DNA from: Fen-1231 sp035286465
Lineage (GTDB): Bacteria > Gemmatimonadota > Gemmatimonadetes > Gemmatimonadales > Gemmatimonadaceae
DNA length: 64,000 nt
Direction: 5' to 3'
Assembly (NCBI GenBank): GCA_035286465.1
Contig: DATEDF010000051.1
Coordinates: 14,897-78,896, forward strand
Shown here: positions 51,560 to 61,549 of the stretch, piece after piece
Numbering within the stretch: position 1 is the first letter of the stretch
Layout of the letters: each line of letters begins with the position of its first letter
Translations under genes and position numbers: made by a program
Notes under the pieces: model-generated
What the model saw: the letters and a program-made list of their open reading frames with translations, nothing else
Databases searched by the model: none
What the model was told of the DNA's origin: nothing

Positions 51560-52060
51560 CTACTCCGCGGCTTCCGCGTCCTTGCCGAGGTGGCGGTCCA
51601 GGAAGTAGATCGCCGAGGGGGACGGCCCGATCTGCTTCACCTGCTCGAGAATGGACTTCGCCGTCTTTTCCTCTTCCACCTGCTCGGTGACGAACCACTG
51701 CAGCATCGTTTGCGTCGCGTAGTCCTTTTCCTGCGCGGCAAGGGCATACAGCGTGTGGATGCGCGCGCTCACTCCCTGCTCCTGCTTCAGCGTGGACTCC
51801 CAGATCTCGAGCGAGGAGTTGAACTCGGCCTGCGGCTCGGGAATCGCCTTGAGCACGACGCGGCCATCGCAATCGTTCACGAAGTCGAAGATCTTCATTG
51901 CGTGCGACACTTCCTCCCGCGCCTGCCGCCGCATCCACCGGGCCGAGCCCGGGAGGTTGGACGCTTCCAGGTGGGCGGCCATCGCCAGGTAGAGGTAGGC
52001 GGAGCCGAGCTCCGCGTTGATCTGGTCGTTGAGGGCGGCCTGCAGCTTCGGGCTCAACAT
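51560..52060 (-). CDS. ftnA: ferritin
   Basis: Non-haem ferritin of 166 aa, four-helix bundle plus short fifth helix. The ferroxidase ligands of FtnA are all present: Glu17, Glu50, His53, Glu94, Gln127, Glu130. It stores iron in the cytoplasm. The ATG at 52060 is preferred; the frame extends upstream to 52543 with poor codon bias. It converges on the serine hydrolase gene. No Fur box was recognised. Confidence 0.95.
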   Translation of the reverse strand: MLSPKLQAALNDQINAELGSAYLYLAMAAHLEASNLPGSARWMRRQAREEVSHAMKIFDFVNDCDGRVVLKAIPEPQAEFNSSLEIWESTLKQEQGVSARIHTLYALAAQEKDYATQTMLQWFVTEQVEEEKTAKSILEQVKQIGPSPSAIYFLDRHLGKDAEAAE

Positions 52061-52240
52061 CGGCGTATCGTCCGGAGGAGATGCCGGGATGCTAGCAACA
52101 GTGCGGCGTCGCTGCAAGCACCGGCGTCCGGCGGTGCGGCAATCACCTGAACCGGTCCAGGATTCTGTCGCGGTCTGCTCTTGCGGATCGCTACTTTGTG
52201 ACAACAAGTAGAGCCAGTCGCGGAGGCCGAGCGAGCTGCA

Positions 52241-52483
52241 ATGACTGCCGTAGAGAAGTACTTCTTCACTCCGCGTTACTATCCGCGCAGCGACTGGTCG
52301 GTCATCCAGTGGTGGGAATCCCGCCGGCTCCTCTTCAACCTGTTCGTGGGCGGTGCGCACCTTGGTACGTTTCCCACCGTGGATCTCCCCGGCGGCCCAC
52401 GACGAGCGCGAATCGAATGCGCGCGCGGTGCCTCCGCCACCCCCTCGTCGAATGAGCGCACCTCGCGAGAGAAAAAGGCCTGA
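52241..52483 (+). pseudogene. truncated small membrane-protein gene
   Basis: The first 40 residues (KYFFTPRYYPRSDWSVIQWWESRRLLFNLFVGGA) resemble the start of a membrane protein with a conserved WESRR segment, but the frame then becomes Arg/Ala-rich without helices. A second frame (52353-52592) later gives the helix IVVLLAINLVVHLVAAGITL. This suggests a frameshifted or fused remnant; the family is not identified. Confidence 0.4.
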
Positions 52484-52641
52484 CGACATCGTCGTGCTGT
52501 TGGCGATCAACCTCGTCGTGCACCTCGTCGCGGCGGGGATCACGCTGAACTTCCCCGTGGTTCATCAGATGGAAGGGCTCCGCGGAGGCTAGCGAGCCGG
52601 CACGTCCCCGCGGCAGAGCGCGCCGGTCCGAAGCACTTCCC

Positions 52642-55230
52642 TCACCACCACGCCAGCCACGAGCACGCCGGCTCGAGCCGTCGCAGCCACTCCATCGCCG
52701 GCTCGCCGATCGGCGCGCCGGGTGGCGCGCCCGGCGTCGGAAGCCGCGGCGCCACCGCCGTGGCCGGGCGCTCGAGGAAGCGCTTGACGTCGGACGCGAG
52801 CAGCATCGCGTGTGCCGTCGCGGACTCACCCGCTGCCTGCGCCGCGCCGGCCGACGCGGCCGTGCGCCCCAGCTCGGTACCGCGTTGCTGCAGCTTGAGC
52901 GTGGCGATCGCGCGGACCTGCGGCATCGGCGCCCCACCCGCCAGGTCCATCAGTTCGTCAATCACGACGCGCTCCACCGCGCGCCTGACCTCCATCTCGT
53001 AGGGGGTGCGAGCCGTTGCGCCGAAGCTCGCGGCGAAGAGCGCGTCCACCACGTCTTCCAGCCCCGGAAGCGTAGGGTCGAGCGCCTTCTGCTCCACCAG
53101 GCGCGCCGCGCGATCGTTCGTGAGGATGTTCCCGACGACGTGCCCGGCCGCCACGACGGCCGGCGTCACCGCGTCGAACGTCGAGCCGGTGTAGCGCGGA
53201 AAGAGCTCGCGCGTCATCCCGTAGCCGGCAGGTCGCGGCGGGATCTTCCTGAGCAACGCGTCGGGCAGCACGAGCGCCGACGGCGCCAGCGTGGCCATCA
53301 GCGACGAGAGGGCCGCGCGCTGCTCGATCCCGCTTGCCCACCGCGTGGGTTCACGTCCGTCACCGCGGATCGCGTAGATGTAGTGCTGCCCGCCGAGCAC
53401 GCTCGCGGCCGCCTCCGCCTGGTAGCGATGGTGGAGCCAGAGCGGGACGAGCACCTCCTCGATCTGTGCCATCGGCATCCCGCGCTTGATCGCGTTCTCG
53501 CCGAACCGGCTGAGCGCCGCGCGACGCACGTCCATCATCCGGTTCAGCTCGGCTGCGGCATCGGTGCCGTTCGACCACTGGTCCACGCGCGGGTGCGCGT
53601 CGAGGTCCTGGTTGCTCAGGTAGCGGAGGTCCCTGGCCCACGCGCGGTCGAGAATCTGCTGGAGCGCCTGCGCTTCGTTCGTGCCGGAAGGGAAGTGCTG
53701 GTACGCGTACGCGACGGAGACCTTGTCCCACTCGCCGATTCCGTCCGCGTACACCTGCGATTGGTCGAGTGAGCCGTCGGGCCTGAGCGTCACGAGCGGG
53801 TGCGGGTAGTCGAGCACGCTGATCCGCCCTGCCTCGCTGCTGTAATAGTTGTGGCCGAAACCGAGCGTGTGCCCCACCTCGTGCGCGGCGAGCTGGCGCA
53901 TCCGCTGCAGCGCCCACGCGCGGATCTCGGGTGCCTGCTCGTCACCATTCTTGTACGGTTGCAGGAGCCCCTCGGCGATCAGCCAGTCCTGACGCACGCG
54001 GAGGGAACCGAGCGTCACCACGCCCTTGATGATCTCGCCGGTGCGCGGGTCGGTAACGCTCGCGCCGCTGCTCCAGCCGCGCGTCGAGCGGTGCACCCAG
54101 TTGATGACGTTGTAACGGATGTCCATCGAACTGACGCCCTCGGGGAGCAGCTCGACGCGGAACCCATTGCGGTAGCCGGCGGCCTCGTAGGCCTGGTTCC
54201 ACCAGCGCGCGCCGTCGAGGAGCGCCGAGCGGACCGGCTCCGGTGTGCCCGGGTCGAGGTAGTACGTGATCGGTTTCACCGGGTCGCTGGCCGCGGCGGA
54301 TGGGTTCTGCTTCTCGAGCCGGTGCCGGCGGACGTAGCGCACGGTGAGTGGCTGGCCGAGCGGCGCCGAGTAGTCCTCATACGAGAGGGCGCCGACGCCC
54401 GCGCGCGGGTCGTAGCGGCGCGGCGTGTAGTTGGCGTCGGGGAGCTCGACGAACGAGTGGTGCAGCCGGATGCTCGCGGCCTCCGGCGTCGCCGCGACGC
54501 TCCCCACGCCCTCGAAGAAACCGCCGCCGCCCCCGCGCCCGCCGCCACCGCCAGGACCGCCGCCCGGCTGCGCGATGAACGTCAGCTCCGCCTCCATCTC
54601 CGTGTTCTTCGGGAAGTTCATCGTCATCGGCAGGTAGACCGAGCTGCGCGTGTTGTCGAGCCGGTACGAGCCGGGGGTGAGCCGCTGGGCGAAGTTCGAT
54701 GCGTCACGGATCAGGAAATCGGTGAGGTCCACGAGCACGCGGCGCCCGGCGTCGCTCTCCGCGGCGACGGTGAATCCCCAGAGCACGGAGCGCGCAAAGG
54801 CGTCGCGCACCGCGCGCAGTTCGGCGGGGTTCGTGCTCGAGGAGCGGAACTCGGTGTTCGGCTGGACCATCATCACGCGCTGTCCCGCGCGCTCGAACTT
54901 CACGATGCGCGAGCCCTGCAGCCCGCCGCGATCAATGCCGAGGTCGTTGGAGCCAAGCCCCGCGCCGATGCCGGAGACGAAGAGGAGCTCCGAGTTCCAG
55001 CGCGCGATCTCCATGAAGAGCTGGCCGCCGGCCGAGTCCCAGTAGAGGGGGAGGAAGCCGTCGAGCTTGCGCATCGCCGCGGTGCGCTCCTCGATGGTGC
55101 GCGGCGCAGGGCGCTGGGCCGGCTGCGCGGCGGCGGTGGCCGCGAGGCCGAGCGTCAGCGAGGCGGCGAGGGAGGCGAGCGCGGTGATGCGCGTGACGCG
55201 GCGCGACTGGTGACGGACGATGGTACTCAT
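52642..55230 (-). CDS. exported zinc metalloprotease (HExxHxxGxxH type, DUF5117-like)
   Basis: Secreted metallopeptidase of 862 aa. Signal peptide MSTIVRHQ...TLGLAATAAAQ (residues 1-35). The metzincin-like motif HEVGHTLGFGH gives three zinc His and the catalytic Glu, followed by SVLDYPHPLVTL. N-terminal half is a beta domain (LPLYWDSAGGQLFMEIARW, the signature of DUF5117/5118 proteins). A glycine-rich loop (GGGPGGGGGRGGGGGFF) lies at about 230-245. ATG at 55230 with GAGGA upstream. Upstream frame to 55392 is excluded as it lacks a signal peptide. Confidence 0.9.
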   Translation of the reverse strand: MSTIVRHQSRRVTRITALASLAASLTLGLAATAAAQPAQRPAPRTIEERTAAMRKLDGFLPLYWDSAGGQLFMEIARWNSELLFVSGIGAGLGSNDLGIDRGGLQGSRIVKFERAGQRVMMVQPNTEFRSSSTNPAELRAVRDAFARSVLWGFTVAAESDAGRRVLVDLTDFLIRDASNFAQRLTPGSYRLDNTRSSVYLPMTMNFPKNTEMEAELTFIAQPGGGPGGGGGRGGGGGFFEGVGSVAATPEAASIRLHHSFVELPDANYTPRRYDPRAGVGALSYEDYSAPLGQPLTVRYVRRHRLEKQNPSAAASDPVKPITYYLDPGTPEPVRSALLDGARWWNQAYEAAGYRNGFRVELLPEGVSSMDIRYNVINWVHRSTRGWSSGASVTDPRTGEIIKGVVTLGSLRVRQDWLIAEGLLQPYKNGDEQAPEIRAWALQRMRQLAAHEVGHTLGFGHNYYSSEAGRISVLDYPHPLVTLRPDGSLDQSQVYADGIGEWDKVSVAYAYQHFPSGTNEAQALQQILDRAWARDLRYLSNQDLDAHPRVDQWSNGTDAAAELNRMMDVRRAALSRFGENAIKRGMPMAQIEEVLVPLWLHHRYQAEAAASVLGGQHYIYAIRGDGREPTRWASGIEQRAALSSLMATLAPSALVLPDALLRKIPPRPAGYGMTRELFPRYTGSTFDAVTPAVVAAGHVVGNILTNDRAARLVEQKALDPTLPGLEDVVDALFAASFGATARTPYEMEVRRAVERVVIDELMDLAGGAPMPQVRAIATLKLQQRGTELGRTAASAGAAQAAGESATAHAMLLASDVKRFLERPATAVAPRLPTPGAPPGAPIGEPAMEWLRRLEPACSWLAWW

Positions 55231-55334
55231 GGGGTGATCCTCGAAAAGGCCATTACAGATTCTGCGGCGCTTGCTTCTCGACAGCAACGGTGACGTGAGT
55301 GCCGTGCGGCGCGGCCCGGATGATCGCGCGTCGC

Positions 55335-56318
55335 CTACCGGCGTGCCCGCGCCAGCTCCACCTCGGCGGCGATGTACCCGAACGCGCCCCACTGTCCCCC
55401 CGCGATGATGCGGCGCCAGGTGCGCTCGGCCTCGGCGTGGCGGCCGTTGTACCAGTGCCAGTTCGCCAGCCCGTACGCGGCCGTCGCGTCCGTCACGCTC
55501 ATCTCGCCCGACGGTCCGACCGACAGCACGGAATCAGGCGAGACGAGTCCGCGGTACATCAGCGTGAGCTGATGGTACGTACCATTCTCGATGACGTTCA
55601 TTCCACGCGTGAACTGGTTCGCGACTTCGCCGGCCTCGGCGTCGCGACCGAGCCGGCGCAACGACATGTACAGCCAGTGGCCGATGGACACGCGGCGGTC
55701 GTCGTTCCGGGCCCTCGCGAGCTCGCGACGGTAGATCGGGAGTGCCCTCTCGTAGTCACCCTTCAGGTACCAGGCGAGCGCGAGGTGGTAATCAATGTTC
55801 GAGTGCAGCGTGCCGATGGGCTGGTTGGCCGCGTTGGGCTGGCCGTCGGGCTCGACGACGTCCGGTTTGCCTTCCGCGAGCTTCGCCGCGCGCTCCAGGT
55901 CACGGATCGCGTTGTCGAACTCGCGCACGGTGATGTAGCGATGTCCTCGATGCCGGTACATCCACGGATCATCGGGATGCAGCTCGGCGCCGCGCGTGTA
56001 GATCGCGATGGCTTCGCGAACACGCCCGAGGTACCCGAGCCGCCGGGCGTACCAGATGATGGAATCCGCGTTCGCCGGCGTGCGATCGTACGCGCGTTTG
56101 GCCTCGGCGAGCTGCTGCTCGTAGCGCGCGCGCACCGCCGGTGCGAGTGGAAAGCTCCTGAGCGTGTCGCCGAGCAATGAAATCGCCTCGACGCCGGCGG
56201 GCAGGGCGGGCGCCGACGGCGTTCGCACGATGCGGAGCCGGATGCAGGAGGTGAGCGCGAGCAGCAGGGCCAGTCCCGTCACCGCCGCCCATCCCGCGTG
56301 CCGCAGGTCACCTCTCAT
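55335..56318 (-). CDS. TPR lipoprotein
   Basis: 327-aa predicted lipoprotein: MRGDLRHAGWAAVTGLALLLALTSC (lipobox LTSC). The mature part is helical with TPR-like units (DSIIWYARRLGYLGRVREAIAIYTRGAELHPDDPWMYRHRGH; DYHLALAWYLKGDYERALPIYRRELARARNDD). Such proteins act as scaffolds. ATG 56318 is used, as 56336 adds 6 residues before the signal. It precedes the metalloprotease gene on the same strand and could be co-transcribed. Function unknown. Confidence 0.8.
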   Translation of the reverse strand: MRGDLRHAGWAAVTGLALLLALTSCIRLRIVRTPSAPALPAGVEAISLLGDTLRSFPLAPAVRARYEQQLAEAKRAYDRTPANADSIIWYARRLGYLGRVREAIAIYTRGAELHPDDPWMYRHRGHRYITVREFDNAIRDLERAAKLAEGKPDVVEPDGQPNAANQPIGTLHSNIDYHLALAWYLKGDYERALPIYRRELARARNDDRRVSIGHWLYMSLRRLGRDAEAGEVANQFTRGMNVIENGTYHQLTLMYRGLVSPDSVLSVGPSGEMSVTDATAAYGLANWHWYNGRHAEAERTWRRIIAGGQWGAFGYIAAEVELARARR

Positions 56319-56511
56319 CTGCCGTTCTCCGAGCAAGGGTGAAGGCGAGGGATGGATGACCGGCGCCGAGTTGGACCGGCTGATTCCCGTTCGCGCGTCT
56401 ACGGATGGATAGCTGACCCGGCGCTCGGGTCGTAGTATCTTGGAGAGAGGTTACCGACCTGCGCAACGCTGGTTGAACCGTGCCGAGGGACCGCATGAAG
56501 CCCGTCGTCAA

Positions 56512-58458
56512 ATGAGTCGCCCCCGCTCTTCGCGCCAGCGCTACCTGCGATTCGTCGAGGACTACAGGCTCCGGCGCCTCGACGACACGCTGGAAGAGGG
56601 GGACGGGCAGAAGCAGCTCGCCGACCCGGCGAAAGCGGGCGATGGCGTCGCGGCGCCGGAATCGCAGAAGAAGCCCCGGGCGAAGCGCCGCCAGTACCTG
56701 CGCGAGTATCTGCGCCGGCTCTGGCCGCACCGCTATGCGGTCGGCGCACTCTTCTTCCTCGCGCTGCTGGGGGCGGGCCTCGAGATGGTCGAGCCGCTCT
56801 TCATGCGGTTCATCGTTGACCAGGTGCTGCTGAACAACGCGCTGGACGCGGCGGCACGCCTCACGCGACTCCATCTCGCGGGCGCGCTCTTCCTCACGCT
56901 GATCGTCGTCTCGAACCTCATCGGAGCGCTCAAGGGCTACCGCCAGCGCCTGCTGAACACGCGCGTGATGCTGTCGCTCCGCCGCGCGCTCTTCGAACGG
57001 CTGCTGCACCTGCCGTTGCCGAAACTCTGGGACATGAAGACGGGCGGGATCCTCTCCCGCCTCACCGGCGACGTGGACACGACGACCGGGTTGCTGCAGA
57101 TGGCGATCGTCTCGCCGTCGGTCTCCGTGATCCGGCTGATCGTCGCCGTCGGCGTGCTGATGGCGCTGAACTGGCGGCTGGCGCTGACGGCGATGGCGAT
57201 CATCCCCGGCGTCATGGTGATCAGCTTCGTCTTCGCCAAGCGCGTCCGGCCCATCTACCGTTCCGTCCGCAAGGACGCGGAGCTGATTGACGGCCGCGTC
57301 GGCGAGACGTTCTCGGGCATTCGCGTGGTGCGGGCGTTCCGGCGGGAAGTCCACGAACTGCTCGAGTACCTGCGCGGCCGGCACACGGTGCTGCGCAAGG
57401 AGATGTTCGCGCAACGCCGCGAGATGGTCATCTGGACGTCGTGGGGGCTCCTCCTCGGCGTTGTCAACGTCGTGATCGTGTGGTACGGCGGCTATCTGAA
57501 CGTCCGCGGGAGTGCCTCGATCGGCGACATCATGGCGTTCCAGTGGTACACGTTCCTGCTGCTGAATCCGGTGTGGAACATCGTCAACTCCTTCTCGGAG
57601 CTGCAGCGTTCGCTCGCGGCGATGGAGCGCGTGTTCGAGGTGCTGGCGATGGAGGACGACAAGCCCGACCGGCCCGACGCGCGCAACGCGCCGCACGTCG
57701 TGCGTGACATCCAGTTCGACAACGTGGAGTTCGAGTATCGTGAGGGGCGTCCCGTGGTGCGCGACTTCAACGTCACGGTGCCCGGCGGGTCGGTGGTGGC
57801 GCTCGTCGGCCGGAGCGGCGCCGGCAAGACGACGGTCACGGATCTGGTGGCGCGTTTTCACGACCCCGCGCGCGGGCGCATTCTGGTCAACGGCACCGAC
57901 ATCCGCGACTTCCGGCTCCGGTCGTACCGCGACCTGCTGGCGGTCGTTCAGCAGGCCGTCTTCCTGTTCGACGGTTCGGTACGGGAGAACATCGCGTACG
58001 GGCGCCACGATGCGACGGACGCCGACGTCGAGGACGCGGGACGGCGCGCCAACGCGCACGAGTTCATCGAGAAACTGCCCGAGGGGTACGAGACGATCGT
58101 CGGCGAACGCGGGGTCAAGCTCTCCGGGGGCCAGCAGCAGCGGCTCGCCATCGCGCGAGCGATCCTCAAGTCACCGCAGATCCTCATCCTCGACGAGGCG
58201 ACCAGCAACCTCGACACGGAGAGCGAGCAGCTCATCCAGGCGTCCATGGCCGGGCTCCTCGCCGGACGGACGACCTTCGTCATCGCCCATCGCCTCTCGA
58301 CGGTGCACCGTGCCGACCTGATCCTCCTGATGGAAGACGGGCGCATCATCGAGCGGGGGAGCCACGAGGAGCTGATGCGCAAGCGCGGCGTCTACCACGA
58401 CATGGTGCTGCGGCAGATGGAATCGCACGGCGCGCGCGACGACGCGGTATTGCGCTGA
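56512..58458 (+). CDS. ABC transporter, fused permease-ATPase
   Basis: Half-transporter exporter of 648 aa (homodimer expected). A charged N-terminal extension of about 65 residues (many Arg/Lys) precedes the six-helix transmembrane domain (residues 75-370). The NBD has Walker A GRSGAGKTT, signature LSGGQQQR, Walker B ILILDEATS, and switch IAHRLST. Resembles MsbA/multidrug/lipid exporters. ATG 56512 is used; ORF starts 72 bases earlier but has no RBS. Substrate unknown. Confidence 0.93.
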   Translation: MSRPRSSRQRYLRFVEDYRLRRLDDTLEEGDGQKQLADPAKAGDGVAAPESQKKPRAKRRQYLREYLRRLWPHRYAVGALFFLALLGAGLEMVEPLFMRFIVDQVLLNNALDAAARLTRLHLAGALFLTLIVVSNLIGALKGYRQRLLNTRVMLSLRRALFERLLHLPLPKLWDMKTGGILSRLTGDVDTTTGLLQMAIVSPSVSVIRLIVAVGVLMALNWRLALTAMAIIPGVMVISFVFAKRVRPIYRSVRKDAELIDGRVGETFSGIRVVRAFRREVHELLEYLRGRHTVLRKEMFAQRREMVIWTSWGLLLGVVNVVIVWYGGYLNVRGSASIGDIMAFQWYTFLLLNPVWNIVNSFSELQRSLAAMERVFEVLAMEDDKPDRPDARNAPHVVRDIQFDNVEFEYREGRPVVRDFNVTVPGGSVVALVGRSGAGKTTVTDLVARFHDPARGRILVNGTDIRDFRLRSYRDLLAVVQQAVFLFDGSVRENIAYGRHDATDADVEDAGRRANAHEFIEKLPEGYETIVGERGVKLSGGQQQRLAIARAILKSPQILILDEATSNLDTESEQLIQASMAGLLAGRTTFVIAHRLSTVHRADLILLMEDGRIIERGSHEELMRKRGVYHDMVLRQMESHGARDDAVLR

Positions 58459-58531
58459 CGCCCGGCGCGCGGAACCGGGCTCGCGCGCGCTCCCCGCGCG
58501 CTCGAGCCGGCACCTCACCGCTCGATCCGCG

Positions 58532-59236
58532 CTACGGGTTCGTCACGGTCAAGCCGCTCACCGTGGCTTCGGTGTTGTGCCCGAAGCGGATCCCGTACAC
58601 ACCGTCCGTGGACTTGAGCTTGCCCGCGGTCACCAGCGCGGCCCTGTCGTAGCTCGCGACGACGGTGCCGTTGATGGCGCACTCGACCTTGTCGGCCTTG
58701 ACGGAGAGGGCGATCTCCTGCGTCACGGGCTCACCGACGCCCGCGGCTTTGTGCACCGCGGCGTTCACCTCCCCACGCCCGCCGTTCATCCGGAACGCCG
58801 CCGGACCGAATCCGCGGACGATGAAGCTGCCGGTGCCATACGCGGCACAGTAGAGGTAGCTCTGCTGGTCGGTGCCGAGGTCGTTGCCGGCGATCATGAT
58901 CCCGTACGGATGCGGGTGATCGTTCAGGTTCATGTACTTCGCTTCGGTGAACGTCGCCTTGACCGTGTAGTTGCCGCTCGCCGTGTTGGCCGGGTTCCAG
59001 TAGGTGACCGCGGGACCGGTCGTGACTATCAGGACGTCTCCCTCTTTCGAGAGCTTCGCGTTGCTGAGCGTCAGTCCCGCGCGCTCTTCCTGGGGGTCAA
59101 TCTTCCCGGCCCAGCCCGGGACGGAGATGCCGCCGCCGGCGACGGCACGGCCGACGTCCTGACCCTGGGCGACGTTCGTCCCCGCGACGATCAGGACGCC
59201 GGCAAGTGCAAGAACGGAACGGCTGGTGCGACGCAT
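58532..59236 (-). CDS. exported LamG-like (DUF1080-type) protein
   Basis: 234-aa protein with a signal peptide (MRRTSRSVLALAGVLIVAGTNVAQGQ). The mature part is a beta-sandwich of the concanavalin-like kind (TGPAVTYWNPANTASGNYTVKATFTEAKYMNLNDHPHPYGIMIAG and DGVYGIRFGHNTEATVSGLTVTN) like 3-keto-disaccharide hydrolase/DUF1080 domains. A shortened relative lies at 63138-63352. Convergent with the ABC exporter. Ligand unknown. Confidence 0.72.
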   Translation of the reverse strand: MRRTSRSVLALAGVLIVAGTNVAQGQDVGRAVAGGGISVPGWAGKIDPQEERAGLTLSNAKLSKEGDVLIVTTGPAVTYWNPANTASGNYTVKATFTEAKYMNLNDHPHPYGIMIAGNDLGTDQQSYLYCAAYGTGSFIVRGFGPAAFRMNGGRGEVNAAVHKAAGVGEPVTQEIALSVKADKVECAINGTVVASYDRAALVTAGKLKSTDGVYGIRFGHNTEATVSGLTVTNP

Positions 59237-59373
59237 GGTGTATTCCCTCGCTGAGTGAGGTTGGCTGCCGATAACGATACGCCCGGCGGGCGGCGTCCGG
59301 CCACCCCGCCGGCGGTGGTGCTCCGCGTGCCGCCCGAGCGGAGCTATGTTCCACGGACCCGGGAGATGGAGCG

Positions 59374-60804
59374 ATGCGACTCGTGACGACTGACCGCCTT
59401 GCGGCCGCGCTCGCGCTCGGCCTGCTCGCGACGCCCCTCGCGGCGCTACGCGCGCAGCCCGGTTTCCCGCCCGACGATCCCGACAGCTGGCGCGTGGCGG
59501 GCACGGCGAAGGTCCTCTGCTCGGCGCTCTTCGTCTCCGGGCGCGAGGAGGCAGAAGCCCGCGCGCACGTGTCGGCGTACTTCCTCGGCGCCAAGCTCGA
59601 CTCGATCACGGGCTTCCAGGTGGACCGGCAGCGCAAGCTCGTGCGCGTGACGCTCGCGAACCGGATCACGCGCGAGGCGAAGCTGTACGGCGACCAGGGG
59701 TGCGTGATCCACCAGCCGGGGCGCGACACCGTGTTCTTCACGCCGGTTCGAGTCACCACAGAGCTTCCCGACGCTTCCACGATGCCGTGGCCGATGGGGG
59801 ACGTTCTTCCATCGGGTCCTCTCCCTGCCGGGGTTGACACGGTGAAACTGCGCGAGGCGGTGGACGCGGCGTTCGCGACGCCGGAGGGGCTCACCGCAGC
59901 GTTCGTCGTCGTGCACAGCGGACGGATCGTCGCGGAGCGCTACGGCAACGGCGCGCACAAGGACATGCAGCTCGAGAGCTGGTCCATGGGCAAGAGCATC
60001 ACGGGCACGCTGGTCGGGCTGCTGATCCAGCAGGGCGCGCTGCGACTGGAGGATCCCGCTCCGGTGCCGGAGTGGCGAAAGACGCCGGACGATCCGCGCG
60101 CGAAGATCCGCGTGATGGACCTGATGCGCATGTCGAGCGGCCTGCGCTTCAGCCGAGGCAGCCCGGAGGACATCGCGGGCTACCACGACCACGATCTCAT
60201 CTACACCGGCGCACTCGACGCCTTCCGGTTCAGCACCACGCGACCGCTCCAGTTCGAGCCGAACACCTTCGGCCGCTACCGGAACGCGGACCCGCTCACG
60301 CTCGGCATGCTCGTTCGCGACGCGGTCCGGAAGCGCGGTGAGGAGTATCTCACGTTTCCGCAGCGGGCGCTGTTCGACAAGATCGGCATCCGCCGCCAGG
60401 TGCTCGAGACGGACCCGTACGGGAACTTCCTGCTCACCGGCTATGACTACGGCACCGGCCGCAACTGGGCGCGGCTCGGGATGCTCTATGTGAACGACGG
60501 CGTGTGGCAGGGCGAGCGGCTGCTGCCGGAGGGCTTCGTGAAGTTCGTGTCCACTCCGGCGCCGGCGTGGGGCGATTCCAGCTACGGCGGAATGGTGTGG
60601 GTGAATGGGCGCGGGCAGTGGAGACTGCCGCGGGACGCCTTTGCGTTTCGCGGGGCGGGCGGGCAGGACGTGTCCGTCGTCCCGTCGCGCGACCTGGTGA
60701 TCGTGCGGATGGGGCACTTTCCGGGCGCGCGGGCCGGAGGGGCGGACCTCCAGCGGGCGCACGCGCTGCTGATGGAGGCGATTCCGGCGCGACCGGGAGG
60801 GTGA
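59374..60804 (+). CDS. serine hydrolase, class C beta-lactamase fold (paralogue)
   Basis: 476-aa secreted hydrolase. Signal peptide MRLVTTDRLAAALALGLLATPLAALRAQP. SxxK is SMGK in ESWSMGKSITG; the Tyr motif is YRNAD; the C-terminal GAGGQDVSVVPSRD is the last conserved block. About 30-40% alike by eye to the gene at 50099, with matching VPEWRK and MSSGLRF segments. Activity unknown. Confidence 0.88.
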   Translation: MRLVTTDRLAAALALGLLATPLAALRAQPGFPPDDPDSWRVAGTAKVLCSALFVSGREEAEARAHVSAYFLGAKLDSITGFQVDRQRKLVRVTLANRITREAKLYGDQGCVIHQPGRDTVFFTPVRVTTELPDASTMPWPMGDVLPSGPLPAGVDTVKLREAVDAAFATPEGLTAAFVVVHSGRIVAERYGNGAHKDMQLESWSMGKSITGTLVGLLIQQGALRLEDPAPVPEWRKTPDDPRAKIRVMDLMRMSSGLRFSRGSPEDIAGYHDHDLIYTGALDAFRFSTTRPLQFEPNTFGRYRNADPLTLGMLVRDAVRKRGEEYLTFPQRALFDKIGIRRQVLETDPYGNFLLTGYDYGTGRNWARLGMLYVNDGVWQGERLLPEGFVKFVSTPAPAWGDSSYGGMVWVNGRGQWRLPRDAFAFRGAGGQDVSVVPSRDLVIVRMGHFPGARAGGADLQRAHALLMEAIPARPGG

Positions 60805-60926
60805 GGGGTGCGCCGATGCGGTACGAGGGTATTCTCGGATAATTCATACCGAAAACCGGAGCTCAACTTCTGGTCGGCAACACGAGTCGCGTAATTGCGA
60901 GACTCAGCCAGTAGCGCAACGGGCGA

Positions 60927-61433
60927 TTAGCGGGGACGACGTCCATGGCGGAACAAACGGTTCTTGTCGTCACCGAAAGTGACGATCGTGTCACCACCGA
61001 GCCGCCCGGCAAGCTCGATTTCGACCTCCGTTCCGCCACCGAATTTGAGTGTGATCGAATCACCGCTCACGACATACTGTCCAGTCCGTAGCAGTGTGTC
61101 CCGCCGCACCAGGGGGTCAGAGGGACAGCCATGCCGGCCAACCCGCCTTCGCTCGTAGATCCCCGTCGCGTACAAGACGATAACGTCTTCGCTCACCGTA
61201 AGGTCACGCTGACACTGGTCCGCGGGGAGTGACCCTTCAGCCGCCGGCAGCAGCCGGCCGCCGATGTTGGCCAATGCGAACGTATCGGGGACCGCGACGA
61301 CTCCGCTCGTAGGAGTTGCATCGGACGGTGAAGCCCCAACCGCCGCGGTTCCAGCACGTTGCGATTCGGAACCGCCACACCCGCCGAGCATCGCTGCCAA
61401 CAGAATCCACGACATCGAACGCCGACAGGGCAT
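60927..61433 (-). CDS. hypothetical lipoprotein
   Basis: 168-aa predicted lipoprotein, MPCRRSMSWILLAAMLGGCGGS with lipobox LGGC. The mature part (LANIGGRLLPA ... VIVLYATGIYERRRVG ... TLLRTGQYVVSGDSITLKFGGGTEVEIELAGRLGGDTIVTFGD) looks like a small beta barrel, similar to lipocalin-like or META-type domains; family not recognised. ATG 61433 with GGAGGG 4 bases upstream. Confidence 0.65.
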   Translation of the reverse strand: MPCRRSMSWILLAAMLGGCGGSESQRAGTAAVGASPSDATPTSGVVAVPDTFALANIGGRLLPAAEGSLPADQCQRDLTVSEDVIVLYATGIYERRRVGRHGCPSDPLVRRDTLLRTGQYVVSGDSITLKFGGGTEVEIELAGRLGGDTIVTFGDDKNRLFRHGRRPR

Positions 61434-61549
61434 CATCCCTCCAAGCACGGGGATAACCCGTCGCAGACGGAGTTCGGCCTCACGTTCGGCTTGTCGCTCT
61501 GGACGAAGTAGGCGATGAAGCCGGAGCAGACGGTGAAAGCGAAGAGCGC

